Source: Zeimonas sp003577305
Lineage (GTDB): Bacteria; Pseudomonadota; Gammaproteobacteria; Burkholderiales; Burkholderiaceae_E
DNA: 64,000 bases
Reading direction: 5' to 3'
NCBI GenBank assembly: GCA_030263385.1
Contig: SZOX01000001.1
Coordinates: forward strand, 124,001 to 188,000
Shown: positions 51,707 through 60,727 of the stretch, in pieces
Layout of the letters: each line of letters starts with the position of its first letter
Position numbering within the stretch: the stretch's first letter is position 1
Program-made: the position numbers and the translations under genes
Notes under the pieces: generated by a model
Told to the model about the DNA's origin: nothing
What the model saw: only the letters and a program-made list of their open reading frames with translations
The model's database searches: none

Positions 51707-53122
51707 TCAGGCCATGAACCCGAGATCGGCCATCGGGAAGTTGCGCAGGTTCGGGAACACTTCGTCGACCTGCGACGCGGTCAGTCCGAACCAGCGCGCC
51801 AGCGTTGCGGCGTACTGATCGACCGAGACGGCGGGAAGCAGGCGGCCCTGACCCACGTCGTCGTCGGTATTCACGCCGATGACCGGGAAGCGCCCGTAGA
51901 CGTCCTTGCCGCGCACCGCGCCGCCGGTCACGAAGTGGTGCGCGCCCCAACCGTGGTCGGTGCCGTCCCCGTTGCTGGTCAACGTCCGGCCGAAGTCCGA
52001 CGCGGTGAACAGCGTCACCTCGTTCAGGGCATTCACCGATGGGCCCGCCAGCAGGCGGTCGAAGTACTCCAGCGCCTGTCCAAGCCGCGTCATCAGGTTG
52101 CCCTGGTTCACGCGCTGGGCGTCGTGCGTGTCGAAGCCCCCGATGCTCACGAAGAACACCTGGCGCCGGGCACCGAGTGCGCTGCGCCCGCCGATCACGC
52201 GCGCCACGGTCTGCAACTGCGAGGCCAGCGCATTCGCCTGCGTCGTGCCCGGCACCAGCGGCACCGCCTCCACTGCGTCGGCCGGCAGCATCGCGGCGTT
52301 CAGCGCGGCCTGCGCATCGATCGAGCGCGAAGTGATCCGGTTCAGTTCGCGCTCGAGCAGGTGGGCGCGGTCGGCGGTGACGATCGAGCGCAGGATGCTG
52401 GCCGCGCTCGGCGAACCGAACTGCGAGCCTTTCAGCCCGGCGATCGGGATCCCGCCGCTCGGGCCGACCTGGTACTGGAGCGTCGACTGGCCGGCCAGCC
52501 AGACTGCGTTGCCCGACGTCGACATGCAGGTGAACGTCGACGCGGCATTGCGGCTCGCCAGCAGGTCGCCCATCCGGCCACCCCAGCCGTTGCGGGCGCC
52601 CTCCGGAGCGTACGCCTGCCAGGTCGACTGCTGGTCGTTGTGCGAGAACAGCTTCGGCGGGCGCGGAACGCTGCCGTTGTTGTACTGCGCCCTGGTCATC
52701 GGCGCGATCAGCGGCCCGACGTTGGCCACGATCGCCGCGCGCCCGGCCTCGAACAGGTTCTTCAGGGACCCCAGGTTCGGGTGCAGCGCAAACGAGCGCC
52801 CCGCCTGCGGCGTGACGGGCTCGATCGGCAGCACGCCGCCACTGGCGCCGGGCGCGGGCAGTGCGATCGGATCGGGCGGAGTCGCCCGCAGCCGCTGGTA
52901 CTCGCTCCACGACGCGGCATCGGTGGCGATCACCGTGTTGTGGTGATCGTTGCCGCCGAAGAGGAAGACGCAGACGAGCGCGCGATAGTCGTCGGCGGCC
53001 TGTGCGGCAGCCGCGCCGATCGTCGCGAGGTTCATCGCAAAGGGCACGCCGGCCGGGCCGAGCACCGACAGCAGGGACGAGGTGCGCAGGAATTCGCGCC
53101 TCGAGGCATCGATTCGCTTCAT
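51707..53122 (-). CDS. DUF1501 exported protein with Tat-type signal
   Basis: A 471-residue protein. The N-terminus SRREFLRTSSLLSVLGPAG has a twin-arginine signal, so folded export by Tat is likely. The mature part has the sulfatase-like DUF1501 core: LVCVFLFGGNDHHNTVI, FSHNDQQSTWQAY, VSIGGFDTHDAQ and GTDHGWGAHHFVTGGAV, with Asp and His resembling alkaline-phosphatase-fold metal ligands. The gene lies 14 bases after the DUF1800 stop. The two families occur together in many bacteria; the role is unknown. Confidence 0.92.
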   Translation of the reverse strand: MKRIDASRREFLRTSSLLSVLGPAGVPFAMNLATIGAAAAQAADDYRALVCVFLFGGNDHHNTVIATDAASWSEYQRLRATPPDPIALPAPGASGGVLPIEPVTPQAGRSFALHPNLGSLKNLFEAGRAAIVANVGPLIAPMTRAQYNNGSVPRPPKLFSHNDQQSTWQAYAPEGARNGWGGRMGDLLASRNAASTFTCMSTSGNAVWLAGQSTLQYQVGPSGGIPIAGLKGSQFGSPSAASILRSIVTADRAHLLERELNRITSRSIDAQAALNAAMLPADAVEAVPLVPGTTQANALASQLQTVARVIGGRSALGARRQVFFVSIGGFDTHDAQRVNQGNLMTRLGQALEYFDRLLAGPSVNALNEVTLFTASDFGRTLTSNGDGTDHGWGAHHFVTGGAVRGKDVYGRFPVIGVNTDDDVGQGRLLPAVSVDQYAATLARWFGLTASQVDEVFPNLRNFPMADLGFMA

Positions 53123-53136
53123 GATGGTTTACCCGC

Positions 53137-54849
53137 TCACTTCTGCACGAGGTAGTCCGGCGAGGCCATGACCAGGAAGATCGCCAGCTTCACGCGGTTC
53201 AGCCGCGCAGTCGCGGCCGACTGCGCGTTCGTGCCGGACACGGCGACCGAGCCGACCGCGTCGATGACCTGGGCCCGCAACTCGGGCGACATCTCGCCGG
53301 CGATCAGCATTGCGCCGATGCGTTCGACCAGCGCGTCGGGCCGCTCGGCCAGGCCGACCATCTCGGCATAGTCGGGCTGCACGTCGCGCGGACTGCCGCT
53401 GCCGATGCCGCCCGAGATCACGTTGCGCAGCGTGTTCAGATAGCCGGCGACCGACAACTCGTGCGTGATCTGCATCTCCGGCGCGACCATCCCCGCAGCC
53501 GCGATGTCGGTGTTCGGCGGCACGTAGCCGGGCCGATAGAAGTTGAATACCGACGGCGAGCGCATCGGAGTCTGGCCGAGGCTCGTGCTCGGGTTATCGG
53601 TGTTGCCGATCAGGAAACGGCCGGAGGCCGAGCGCGCGCCGAACGCACGCATCCAGTGCGCAATGCGCAGCACCGGCTCGCGCAGCTTGCCGTAGTCGGT
53701 CGCGCCCGGAACCGGGCTGCGCGCCTCGGGATCGAGCAGCACCGCCCGGATCACCGCCTTCATGTCGCCGCGCACGCCCGAACCGTTGTCGTCGAAGGCC
53801 GACGCGACGCGTGCGACGTATCCGGGCGACGGGTTGCTGGTCACCATCCGCTGGATCAGTTGCTTGCCGATGAACGGGCCGACGTTCGGGTGCGCGAACA
53901 GACGATCGAGCGCGATCCGCAGGCTGGCCTCCGGATCGGCGCTCGCCTGCGCCGGCACCACGGTGCCCAGGAACCGCTTCTCGGAAGTGGAGTGGAACTT
54001 CGGGTACGGCTGCATCGGCTGCACATCGCGCTCGGCCCAGGCGTCGCCGCCGAAGAAGCGCTTGTCCGACTTGTCGGGGCCAGCCCAGCTCCAGCCGGTG
54101 AAGACCTTCGCCAGCCCGCTCACGTCCTCGTTGGTGTAGGTCTCGATCGGTTCGTTGCGGCTGTCCAGCCTCACCGTGCCGTCCGGGTTCAGTTCGTACA
54201 GGCCGATCGTGAACAGCTGCATCACCTCGCGTGCGTAGTTCTCGTCGGGCACCCGGCCGCGCGACGGATCTTCCTTCTGGTTGCGCAGGTGCGAGAGGTA
54301 CAGGCCCATCATCGGGTGCAGCGACACGTCCTGCAGCAGCGTGCGGAAGTTGCCGAACGCGTTGCGCCCGAGCATGTCGAGATAGCTCGCGACGCCGCGC
54401 GGGTACTGTCCGACCGCGCCGTCGGCCAGCGACACGACGAAGATCTGCGACAGCGCGAACGCCACGCGGTGCCGCAACACGCCGTCGCCGGCCACTGCGG
54501 TACGCCAGAAGCTCTCGTAGACCCAGTTCTGCTGGTTCACCGACTGGCCCGCGAGCTTCGCGGTGTCGATCTGCGAATCCACGTACGTCTGGTGCCGGTC
54601 CTGCCGCAGCGAATACTGCTCGCCGATCCAGGCCGAAAAACCGATCCTCCGGGTCCGGTCGATCTCGGCCTGCGATCCGCCGAAGCCGGCCTGCGACAGG
54701 AACCGCACCACGTCCTTCTGCGCCGGCTGCTGGTCCTTCGGAAGGGTGGGCGGCTCGCCTGGTCCGTCGCCTGCCCCGCACGCGGCCAGCACCCAGGACA
54801 GGGCCGCGATCTGCGCGCCGACCATGACGCGCCTGAACATCGGTCTCAT
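53137..54849 (-). CDS. DUF1800 family lipoprotein
   Basis: A 570-residue protein. An N-terminal signal with lipobox (LSWVLAACGAG) makes it a lipoprotein. The DUF1800 core has DVVRFLSQAGFGGSQAEIDR, QNWVYESFWRTAVAGDGVL, RHRVAFALSQIFVVS, DENYAREVMQLFTIGLYELN and LRIAHWMRAFG. I start at the ATG at 54849, with GGGGG just before it; MFRRVM at 54840 is possible. It forms an operon with the DUF1501 gene. The families are predicted to act in the envelope; no activity is established. Confidence 0.9.
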   Translation of the reverse strand: MRPMFRRVMVGAQIAALSWVLAACGAGDGPGEPPTLPKDQQPAQKDVVRFLSQAGFGGSQAEIDRTRRIGFSAWIGEQYSLRQDRHQTYVDSQIDTAKLAGQSVNQQNWVYESFWRTAVAGDGVLRHRVAFALSQIFVVSLADGAVGQYPRGVASYLDMLGRNAFGNFRTLLQDVSLHPMMGLYLSHLRNQKEDPSRGRVPDENYAREVMQLFTIGLYELNPDGTVRLDSRNEPIETYTNEDVSGLAKVFTGWSWAGPDKSDKRFFGGDAWAERDVQPMQPYPKFHSTSEKRFLGTVVPAQASADPEASLRIALDRLFAHPNVGPFIGKQLIQRMVTSNPSPGYVARVASAFDDNGSGVRGDMKAVIRAVLLDPEARSPVPGATDYGKLREPVLRIAHWMRAFGARSASGRFLIGNTDNPSTSLGQTPMRSPSVFNFYRPGYVPPNTDIAAAGMVAPEMQITHELSVAGYLNTLRNVISGGIGSGSPRDVQPDYAEMVGLAERPDALVERIGAMLIAGEMSPELRAQVIDAVGSVAVSGTNAQSAATARLNRVKLAIFLVMASPDYLVQK

Positions 54850-54987
54850 GAGACCCCCGCATCGCCGAGCCGGGGCGCGGATCGCTTCGGTTGCGGCGCC
54901 TTCCCCGTGTCGCGCGAACGATCTCAAATCGGCGTGACGGATTTCCCGCGTTCGCCGACCGACGGCCAACCGCGCCGGACGAGCGGA

Positions 54988-55635
54988 TCAGGGTGCAGGT
55001 CGACCCGCCTGTGCGATCACCCAGTCCTGCACGTCGTCGAGCAATCGCCCCAGCGCCCGTCCGAATGCGGCGACGGCCTGCGAGGCCGATTCGCTCGCCA
55101 GCGGCTCGACCTGCCCGAACCGGCGGCGGCCGATCGTGCGGCGTGCTGCACGGTCGACGAGTTCGGCCACCAGTTCGATGCGTGCCACGCCGGGCGGTGC
55201 CAGGTCGTCGTGGTAGAGCTGCTCGAGTTGCAGCTCGAGCAGCCAGTCGCCACGCACCGGTGCAGTCGCGGAGGCGACGTCGGCGAAGGCGCCGCTCGCC
55301 ACGAGCCGCCGTGCGAGCAGGCGTGCGATGCGCGCCGCCGGCCGCTCGGTCCAGCCGGCGAACTGGTAGCTGGCGCGAGCGCCGGGCGCGCGACTGTAGG
55401 CGATCGTGGTGCCGTCGAGAAACGCGTTGGCCGCAACGCCGTCGACCAGCAACGTGCGCGCTCCCTCCCCGGCGACGGCACCGGCGTTCGCGCGTGGGAC
55501 CACCGGCGCCGGATCATCGAGTTCATACCGCAGGCGAACTGGCGCCTGGCCCGGTCCGATGCAGGCGGACAGCGCCACGGTGAGCGGCGCTGCACCGAAC
55601 GCGCGCAGCAGGCGCCTGCGCGACGCGGCCGTCAT
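54988..55635 (-). CDS. ABC-type transport auxiliary lipoprotein (PqiC-like)
   Basis: A 215-residue lipoprotein. The signal is RRLLRAFGAAPLTVALSACIG, with the lipid Cys at about residue 25. The domain resembles the ABC-transport auxiliary lipoprotein family (PqiC/YmbA type): TTIAYSRAPGARASYQFAGW, ARLLARRLVASGAFADVAS, WLLELQLEQLYHDDL. It should sit in the outer membrane and link the MCE protein with the envelope. Its ATG overlaps the mlaD stop (ATGA). It is the last gene of the Mla-type operon. Confidence 0.85.
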   Translation of the reverse strand: MTAASRRRLLRAFGAAPLTVALSACIGPGQAPVRLRYELDDPAPVVPRANAGAVAGEGARTLLVDGVAANAFLDGTTIAYSRAPGARASYQFAGWTERPAARIARLLARRLVASGAFADVASATAPVRGDWLLELQLEQLYHDDLAPPGVARIELVAELVDRAARRTIGRRRFGQVEPLASESASQAVAAFGRALGRLLDDVQDWVIAQAGRPAP

Positions 55636-56600
55636 TGCAGCTTCTCCCCGGGCCCGAGCTGGTCCGGCGAAGGCCCGAGCAGCGCGGCGCGCGGATCCCG
55701 AAACTGCTCGGCCGCGCGCGCCAACTGCTCGGCGCCGTGCCGCAACTCGCGGGCGGTGGCCCGCAATTCGAGTGCGCCCGCATCGGCGGTGGCATCGAGC
55801 CGCTGCGCGATCGCAGCGGAGTCGCGCTCGAGCGCCTTCGCGGCTGCCGAGAGATCGGCGAGCGTCGCCTGCGTCTGCCGGCCCAGCGGCTGCATCTCGC
55901 GCAGCAGCGTGCTGCCGTCGCTGGCCACCTGGCCGATCGACGCGGCGACCTCGCGGCTGGAGCGCTGCATCGCGAGCGCCGTCGCGCGGATGTCGTCGGC
56001 CGCGACGTCGAGCCGTTGCAGCCGCTGGTCGAGCCCGTTGGCGAGGTCGCGCACCGCGGCGATCGCGCCGATCAGCGTCTCGCGGTTCCGCGCGTTCAGC
56101 AACTGCTCGAGGTTCGCGAGCGCGCCCTCGCCGGTCACCGTGAGCCGGCTGAGCGCGCCGGCGATCTGCTCGAGGTCGGAAGTGCCCTCCGGAACCACCG
56201 GATAGCGCTCGCCCGCGGGCACCTCGACGAGTTCGGGACCGGGCGTACCGGGCGTGACCAGGTCGATGCGCGCCAGCCCGGTGACCAGGTTGCGGGCGAT
56301 CACCGCCTTGGTATTGCGGCTGACCGGCGTCTGGCGGTCGACACGCACGACGACCTCGACGCGGTTGATGTTGTCGTGCGAGATCGAGTACTCCTGCACG
56401 CGGCCCACCTTCACGCCGCGCATGTTGACGTCGCTGCCGAGTTGCAGGCCGTCGAGCGACTGTTTCTCGAAGTGGATCGAATAGAAGCGGTAGCTGGCAG
56501 CCCCGCCACCCTGCGCGAGCCACGCATAAGCGATGCCGACAGCCGCGATCAGGGCCAGCACGATCGCACCCACCAGCGTGTACCGGGCTTCAGGCTCCAT
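55632..56600 (-). CDS. mlaD: MCE-domain phospholipid transport protein (MlaD-like)
   Basis: A 322-residue inner-membrane-anchored MCE protein. One N-terminal helix (YTLVGAIVLALIAAVGIAYAWLA) is followed by the MCE domain (about residues 40-120: SLDGLQLGSDVNMRGVKVGR, NLVTGLARIDLVTPG) and a long helical C-terminus with repeated heptad-like segments. It is longer than E. coli MlaD (183 residues) because of this helical tail, resembling other MCE proteins that form tunnels. It lies in the operon mlaE-mlaF-mlaD-auxiliary lipoprotein. Confidence 0.9.
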   Translation of the reverse strand: MEPEARYTLVGAIVLALIAAVGIAYAWLAQGGGAASYRFYSIHFEKQSLDGLQLGSDVNMRGVKVGRVQEYSISHDNINRVEVVVRVDRQTPVSRNTKAVIARNLVTGLARIDLVTPGTPGPELVEVPAGERYPVVPEGTSDLEQIAGALSRLTVTGEGALANLEQLLNARNRETLIGAIAAVRDLANGLDQRLQRLDVAADDIRATALAMQRSSREVAASIGQVASDGSTLLREMQPLGRQTQATLADLSAAAKALERDSAAIAQRLDATADAGALELRATARELRHGAEQLARAAEQFRDPRAALLGPSPDQLGPGEKLQ

Positions 56601-57360
56601 GGGAAGATCCCTCCGCGAGCATTCTACGGTTCTCGAAGTACGAGCGTATCCACGGGTCTGGATTCGCGGCCACCTGGGCGAGCGTACCGTCGGCGATCAC
56701 CCGGCCCTGCCCCAGCACCACCACCCGTTGCGCGATCGACACGAGCGTGTCGAGGTCGTGCGTCACCAGCAGCACGGTGATCCCCAGGTCGCGACACAGC
56801 GACGCGAGCAGCCTGTCGAACGCGCGCGCGGTGATCGGGTCCAGCCCCGCGGTCGGTTCGTCGAGGAACAGCACTTCGGGCTCGAGCGCGAGCGCGCGGG
56901 CGATCGCCGCACGCTTGCGCATGCCTCCGGAGAGCTCGCTGGGCCGCTTCGTGCCGACCTGCGGCGCCAGACCGGCCATCGACAGGCGCAGGTCGACCAG
57001 CGGGCCGACGAAGTGCGCGGGAATGCCGCCCTGCTCGCGCATCGGCGTGGCCACGTTCGCGGCGACGGTGAGCGAGGAGAACAGCGCGCCGTCCTGGAAC
57101 ATCACGCCGATCCGGCGCCGCAGCGCGGTCAGTTCACGTCCCGACGCCGCCCAGACGTCGGCGCCCAGCAGCCGGATGCGGCCCGCATCGGGTCGATGCA
57201 GCCCGATGATCTCGCGCAGGAGCACCGTCTTGCCGCTGCCGCTGCCGCCGACGAGCGCAACCAGTTCGCCGCGTGCGATCCGCAGGTCGACGCCGTCGTG
57301 CACCTGCTGCACGCCGAAGCGCGTGCGCACCGCCTCGACCTCGATCACCGGCCCGCTCAA
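56590..57360 (-). CDS. mlaF: Phospholipid transport ATPase (MlaF-like)
   Basis: A 256-residue ABC ATPase. Walker A is LVGGSGSGKTVLLRE. Further motifs are IGVMFQDGALFSSLTV, signature LSGGMRKRAAIARAL, Walker B VLFLDEPTAGLDP and VTHDLDTL; the GMFQDGALF-type segment is typical of MlaF. The start is uncertain: a TTG at 57360 overlaps the mlaE stop (TTGA), and a GTG at 57348 is also good. It powers the MlaE permease and overlaps the mlaD start by 11 bases. Confidence 0.9.
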   Translation of the reverse strand: MSGPVIEVEAVRTRFGVQQVHDGVDLRIARGELVALVGGSGSGKTVLLREIIGLHRPDAGRIRLLGADVWAASGRELTALRRRIGVMFQDGALFSSLTVAANVATPMREQGGIPAHFVGPLVDLRLSMAGLAPQVGTKRPSELSGGMRKRAAIARALALEPEVLFLDEPTAGLDPITARAFDRLLASLCRDLGITVLLVTHDLDTLVSIAQRVVVLGQGRVIADGTLAQVAANPDPWIRSYFENRRMLAEGSSHGA

Positions 57361-58493
57361 AGCCCGAGCTCCTGAAGGAGCACTGCGAACAGCGCGTCGA
57401 GCAGGATCACGGCGACGATCGCCTGCACGACGGTGGAAGTGGTGTTGATCCCGATCGAACGGGTGTCGCGGCTCACCGACAGGCCCATGCGACATCCGAT
57501 CACCGCGATGAACAGCGCGAACACGGGCGCCTTGGCCAGCCCGATCACGAAGTGACGCAGTGCAAGCGCGTCGCGCAGACGATCGACGAAAGTGGCCGGC
57601 GTGATGTCCAGCATGCGCTCCGCGATGACGATCGCGCCCAGCCCGCCCATCAGGTCACCGACGAACACCAGCAGCGGCAGCGACAGCACCAGCGCCAGCA
57701 CGCGCGGCACCACCAGCACCTGCTCGGCCGAGAGCCCGAGCGTGCGGATCGCATCGATCTCCTCGGTCAGCTTCATCGTGCCCAGCTGTGCAGTGAACGC
57801 GGCGCCCGAGCGGCCGGCGACGATGGTGGCGACGATCAGAGGCGAGAACTCGCGCGTCAGCCCCAGCGCCACCCCGTCGACGACGAAAATGTTGGCCCCG
57901 TACTTCTCGGCCTGCAGGCCCAGCAGATAGGCGATCACGAGGCCGATCAGGAAGCTCACCAGCGCGACCACCGGAATTGCGCTCACGCACACCTGCGCCA
58001 GTTGCGCAGCCAGTTCGCGCCCGCGCAGGATGCCCGGCCGTGCTGCCGCGCGCGCCAGCTCGACGATCACCCGGCCGAGGAAGTCGAGGTGGCCGTGCAG
58101 CAGTCCGGCCAGCCGCAGGCTCGAGGCGCCGAGCTGCCCCAGCGCACCGCGGCGCTGCTGCGGGGCCGCCGGCTGCAGTTCGGGCAGCCGCTGGCGCACG
58201 AGTTCCACGATGCGGGTCTGCGCGCCGCCGAAGCTGCGCAGGCCGATCTCCCGCGCCGGCACGCCGACCTGCGCCAGATGGCGCCACAGCAGCAACGCAG
58301 CTGCCGTGTCGATTTCGTGCAGGCGCGAGCCGTCGATCACGACCGGACGGCGCCAGCCACCTGCCGCCGCCGGCAGCGCGCGCAATGCCGCATCGAGCTC
58401 GGCCAGGCGCGAGAGCCGCCAGCTGCCCGCCAGCGCGAGCACGCTGCCATCGGCACCGTGCTCGAGCAGGCAGCTGGCATCGGCTGGAGTCAT
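57357..58493 (-). CDS. mlaE: Phospholipid transport permease with N-terminal STAS domain (MlaE-like)
   Basis: A 378-residue permease. Residues about 1-100 form a STAS-like domain (VVIDGSRLHEIDTAAALLLW), so the usually separate MlaB function is fused. The permease domain runs from about 140 to 378, with SFLIGLVIAYLLGLQAEKYG, TREFSPLIVATIVAGRSGAA, FTAQLGTMKLTEEIDAI and a GINTTSTVVQAI end. The operon lacks a separate mlaB and mlaC. It is divergent from the formyl-THF cyclo-ligase gene. Confidence 0.9.
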   Translation of the reverse strand: MTPADASCLLEHGADGSVLALAGSWRLSRLAELDAALRALPAAAGGWRRPVVIDGSRLHEIDTAAALLLWRHLAQVGVPAREIGLRSFGGAQTRIVELVRQRLPELQPAAPQQRRGALGQLGASSLRLAGLLHGHLDFLGRVIVELARAAARPGILRGRELAAQLAQVCVSAIPVVALVSFLIGLVIAYLLGLQAEKYGANIFVVDGVALGLTREFSPLIVATIVAGRSGAAFTAQLGTMKLTEEIDAIRTLGLSAEQVLVVPRVLALVLSLPLLVFVGDLMGGLGAIVIAERMLDITPATFVDRLRDALALRHFVIGLAKAPVFALFIAVIGCRMGLSVSRDTRSIGINTTSTVVQAIVAVILLDALFAVLLQELGL

Positions 58494-58513
58494 TGCGAAG
58501 GCGGCAGGGGCGG

Positions 58514-58531
58514 CGCTGCGGCGCCGCAGCG
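58514..58531. repeat. Perfect 18-bp palindrome
   Basis: An uninterrupted palindrome (half-site CGCTGCGGC) just upstream of the mlaE start and 39 bases before a second palindrome. It could be a protein-binding site or part of an mRNA hairpin; there is no support beyond its symmetry. Confidence 0.4.
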
Positions 58532-58569
58532 GATCTCGTCAGCCTTCGACAGTAACATAGGGGGCAGAT

Positions 58570-58593
58570 GCGCACCGCGGGCCCGCGGTGCGC
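58570..58593. repeat. Perfect 24-bp palindrome in the 5' region of the cyclo-ligase gene
   Basis: A gapless 24-bp palindrome with half-site GCGCACCGCGGG, ending 17 bases before the ATG at 58611. It follows TAACAT (58553-58558), a possible -10. In RNA it would fold into a tight hairpin beside the ribosome-binding site; as DNA it could bind a dimeric regulator. Confidence 0.55.
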
Positions 58594-58610
58594 TGCAGAC
58601 CGGGGGCCCG

Positions 58611-59252
58611 ATGAGCGACGAAACGGCGGCAGTTCCCGCGTGGGTGGCCTGGCGCCAGGCCGAGCGCCGCCGGTTGATCGCGGCACGGCTGGCGATGCCC
58701 GCAGCGGTGCGGCGCGAATGTGCGCGACTGATCTGCGCGGCGCTCGACCGCCTGCTGCCCGAACTCGGCGGATCGGTCGTCGCGGCCTACTGGCCGATCC
58801 GTGGCGAACCCGACCTGCGAGCGTGGATCGGGTCGATCCGCAGCCGCGGCGCGCGTTGCGCGCTCCCGGTCGTGGTCGCCCGAGGCGAACCGCTGGCGTT
58901 TCGCGAATGGCGCGCCGACGCCCGCCTGGTCCCGGGTGTCTGGAACATCCCGGAACCGGCCGACGGCGAGACGCTCGTCCCGCAGGTAGTGATCGCACCG
59001 GTGGTCGGCTACGACCGCCACGGCTATCGCCTCGGCTACGGCGGCGGCTATTACGACCGCACCCTCGCGGCCTGCGCGCCACGGCCCTTCGCGATCGGAG
59101 TCGGCTACCACGCCGCGGCACTCGCCGGCTTCGAGCCGCAGCCGCACGATGTGCCGATGGACGCGATCGTCGACGAGCGCGGAGCCAGCCTGCATCGCCA
59201 GGATCATCCCACCGATCTGCCCACTTTTCTGGTGGGACCCGAAAAACCTTGA
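58611..59252 (+). CDS. 5-formyltetrahydrofolate cyclo-ligase
   Basis: Converts 5-formyl-THF to 5,10-methenyl-THF with ATP, returning the storage folate to the active pool. It has 213 residues. Motifs: the basic N-terminal WRQAERRRLIAARLAMPAAV, VAAYWPIRGEPDLR, the substrate loop GYDRHGYRLGYGGGYYDRTL and HDVPMDAIVDE. It opens a set of folate and one-carbon genes. Confidence 0.95.
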   Translation: MSDETAAVPAWVAWRQAERRRLIAARLAMPAAVRRECARLICAALDRLLPELGGSVVAAYWPIRGEPDLRAWIGSIRSRGARCALPVVVARGEPLAFREWRADARLVPGVWNIPEPADGETLVPQVVIAPVVGYDRHGYRLGYGGGYYDRTLAACAPRPFAIGVGYHAAALAGFEPQPHDVPMDAIVDERGASLHRQDHPTDLPTFLVGPEKP

Positions 59253-59309
59253 CAGCCCACTGCCGATCCACTCAAATCGGTCGTTGACAGGCAACGGGCT
59301 GGTACGGGT

Positions 59310-60716
59310 GTGCAGGTGGAGGCCGACACGCTGCTGCGCGAGATCGTCGAATACTGCCGCAGGGCAGGCGTCGCCGAGTCAACGTTCGGGCGATTCGCGG
59401 TCAACGACGGCAAGTTCGTCAACCGCCTGCGTGACGGCGGGCGGATCACGACGGCCACCGCCGAACGGGTGCGCCGGTTCATCGCCACCGACGCGCGTGC
59501 CGGCGCGCGCAACGGCCGGGGCTTCCTGATCGACGCGCCGCCCGGCGCGCCGCTGCCGCTGCCCCGCGTCGACCCGCAGGAGCCGCCTGCGCACGTCGAC
59601 CGCAATTTCCGCTTCTTCGACAACCGGCAGAAGTACCAGCTCTTCGTCAGCACCTGCTCCGAGAAGGCGGTGGTGGCGCAGCGCGTCGCGATGGAGCTGG
59701 CCAACATACACCCGACACCGCCCGCGGTGCGCGTCTTCGACGCGGGCTTCGGCGACGGCACGGTGCTGGTGCGCGTGATGCGCGCGATGCACAAGCGCTT
59801 TGCGACGATGCCGTTCTACATCGTCGGCAAGGAGATCAGCGTCGAGCACGTGCGACTCACGCTCGAGAAGATGGCCGATCGGTTCTTCGAGCATCCGGCC
59901 ACGGTGCTCGTGCTCACCAACATGAACTACACCGAGGCGCCGTCGCTCGCGCCCGCCTCGCTGGCCGCCGCCACCACGCTCGTCTGGCACGAGGTTGCGC
60001 TCACCGGTGCCACGTCGCACGAGTTCGAGGAGCAGATCGCGGCGCTCGGTCCGTTCCTCGCCGAGCACTGGCGCGTGAACATCGACCCGGCCACCGGCAA
60101 CCCGGTGTACGCGCGACCCACGGTCCTGGTGCTGTATCGCGACGATCACCGCTTCCTGCTCGAATCGGTCATCCCCAGGCGCGGCGGCAGCGAGGCCGGC
60201 TACGACCTGGTCATCGCGTCGCAGCCGTACCGCGCGCGCGCCGACCTGCGCTTCAAGGCCTCGCGCGTGATCGCGCCGCTGGCGCGCAGCCTGGCTCCGG
60301 GCGGGCGGCTGCTGGCGATCCACTCGCGCGGCGACGACCCGGGGCTCGAGATCCTGCAGAAGATGTGGCCCGGCGAGAACCCGTTCATCCACGATCGCCA
60401 CAAGATGCTCAAGGCGGTGAAGGAAGCGCTCGGCGCGGCCGCACGCGGCCTGAACTTCAACGCCTATTCCGACGCGCGCTCGCTGTTTCGCTTCGACATG
60501 CACGCGCTGCCCACCGAACTGTCGGCGTCGATCGGCACGTCGATGCTGTTCGCCGCCTGGAACGCGGCCATCTACGTCGGCCAGATCGACGACGCCCGGC
60601 TCGAGAGCGCGATGGGCGACCGGCGCTACCTCGAGATTACCGGCGAGGTACTGCACCGCTACAGCGGGCTGTGGTTCCAGGACGAGTCGTACATCATTTC
60701 GCGGCATCGCGACTGA
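59310..60716 (+). CDS. SAM-methyltransferase-like protein with N-terminal helical domain
   Basis: A 468-residue cytoplasmic protein. The N-terminal ~60 residues look like a small HTH-like domain (LLREIVEYCRRAGVAESTFG, TTATAERVRRFIATDARAG). A Rossmann methyltransferase-like core follows, with VFDAGFGDGTVLVRVMRAM as SAM motif I and a second region RVIAPLARSLAPGGRLLAIH. The overall family is not one that I can name. It is placed between a formyl-THF cyclo-ligase and an MTHFR-like gene, with 11 bases to the latter, and fhs lies beyond. A role in methyl or one-carbon transfer is inferred from context. The GTG at 59310 is the start. Confidence 0.72.
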   Translation: MQVEADTLLREIVEYCRRAGVAESTFGRFAVNDGKFVNRLRDGGRITTATAERVRRFIATDARAGARNGRGFLIDAPPGAPLPLPRVDPQEPPAHVDRNFRFFDNRQKYQLFVSTCSEKAVVAQRVAMELANIHPTPPAVRVFDAGFGDGTVLVRVMRAMHKRFATMPFYIVGKEISVEHVRLTLEKMADRFFEHPATVLVLTNMNYTEAPSLAPASLAAATTLVWHEVALTGATSHEFEEQIAALGPFLAEHWRVNIDPATGNPVYARPTVLVLYRDDHRFLLESVIPRRGGSEAGYDLVIASQPYRARADLRFKASRVIAPLARSLAPGGRLLAIHSRGDDPGLEILQKMWPGENPFIHDRHKMLKAVKEALGAAARGLNFNAYSDARSLFRFDMHALPTELSASIGTSMLFAAWNAAIYVGQIDDARLESAMGDRRYLEITGEVLHRYSGLWFQDESYIISRHRD

Positions 60717-60727
60717 AGGACGCAGGC

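Noticed and set aside
58494..58610. 6S RNA upstream of the formyl-THF cyclo-ligase gene, as in many gammaproteobacteria
   Set aside because: The gap is only 117 bases, too short for the roughly 180-base 6S RNA, and it is dominated by two palindromes.
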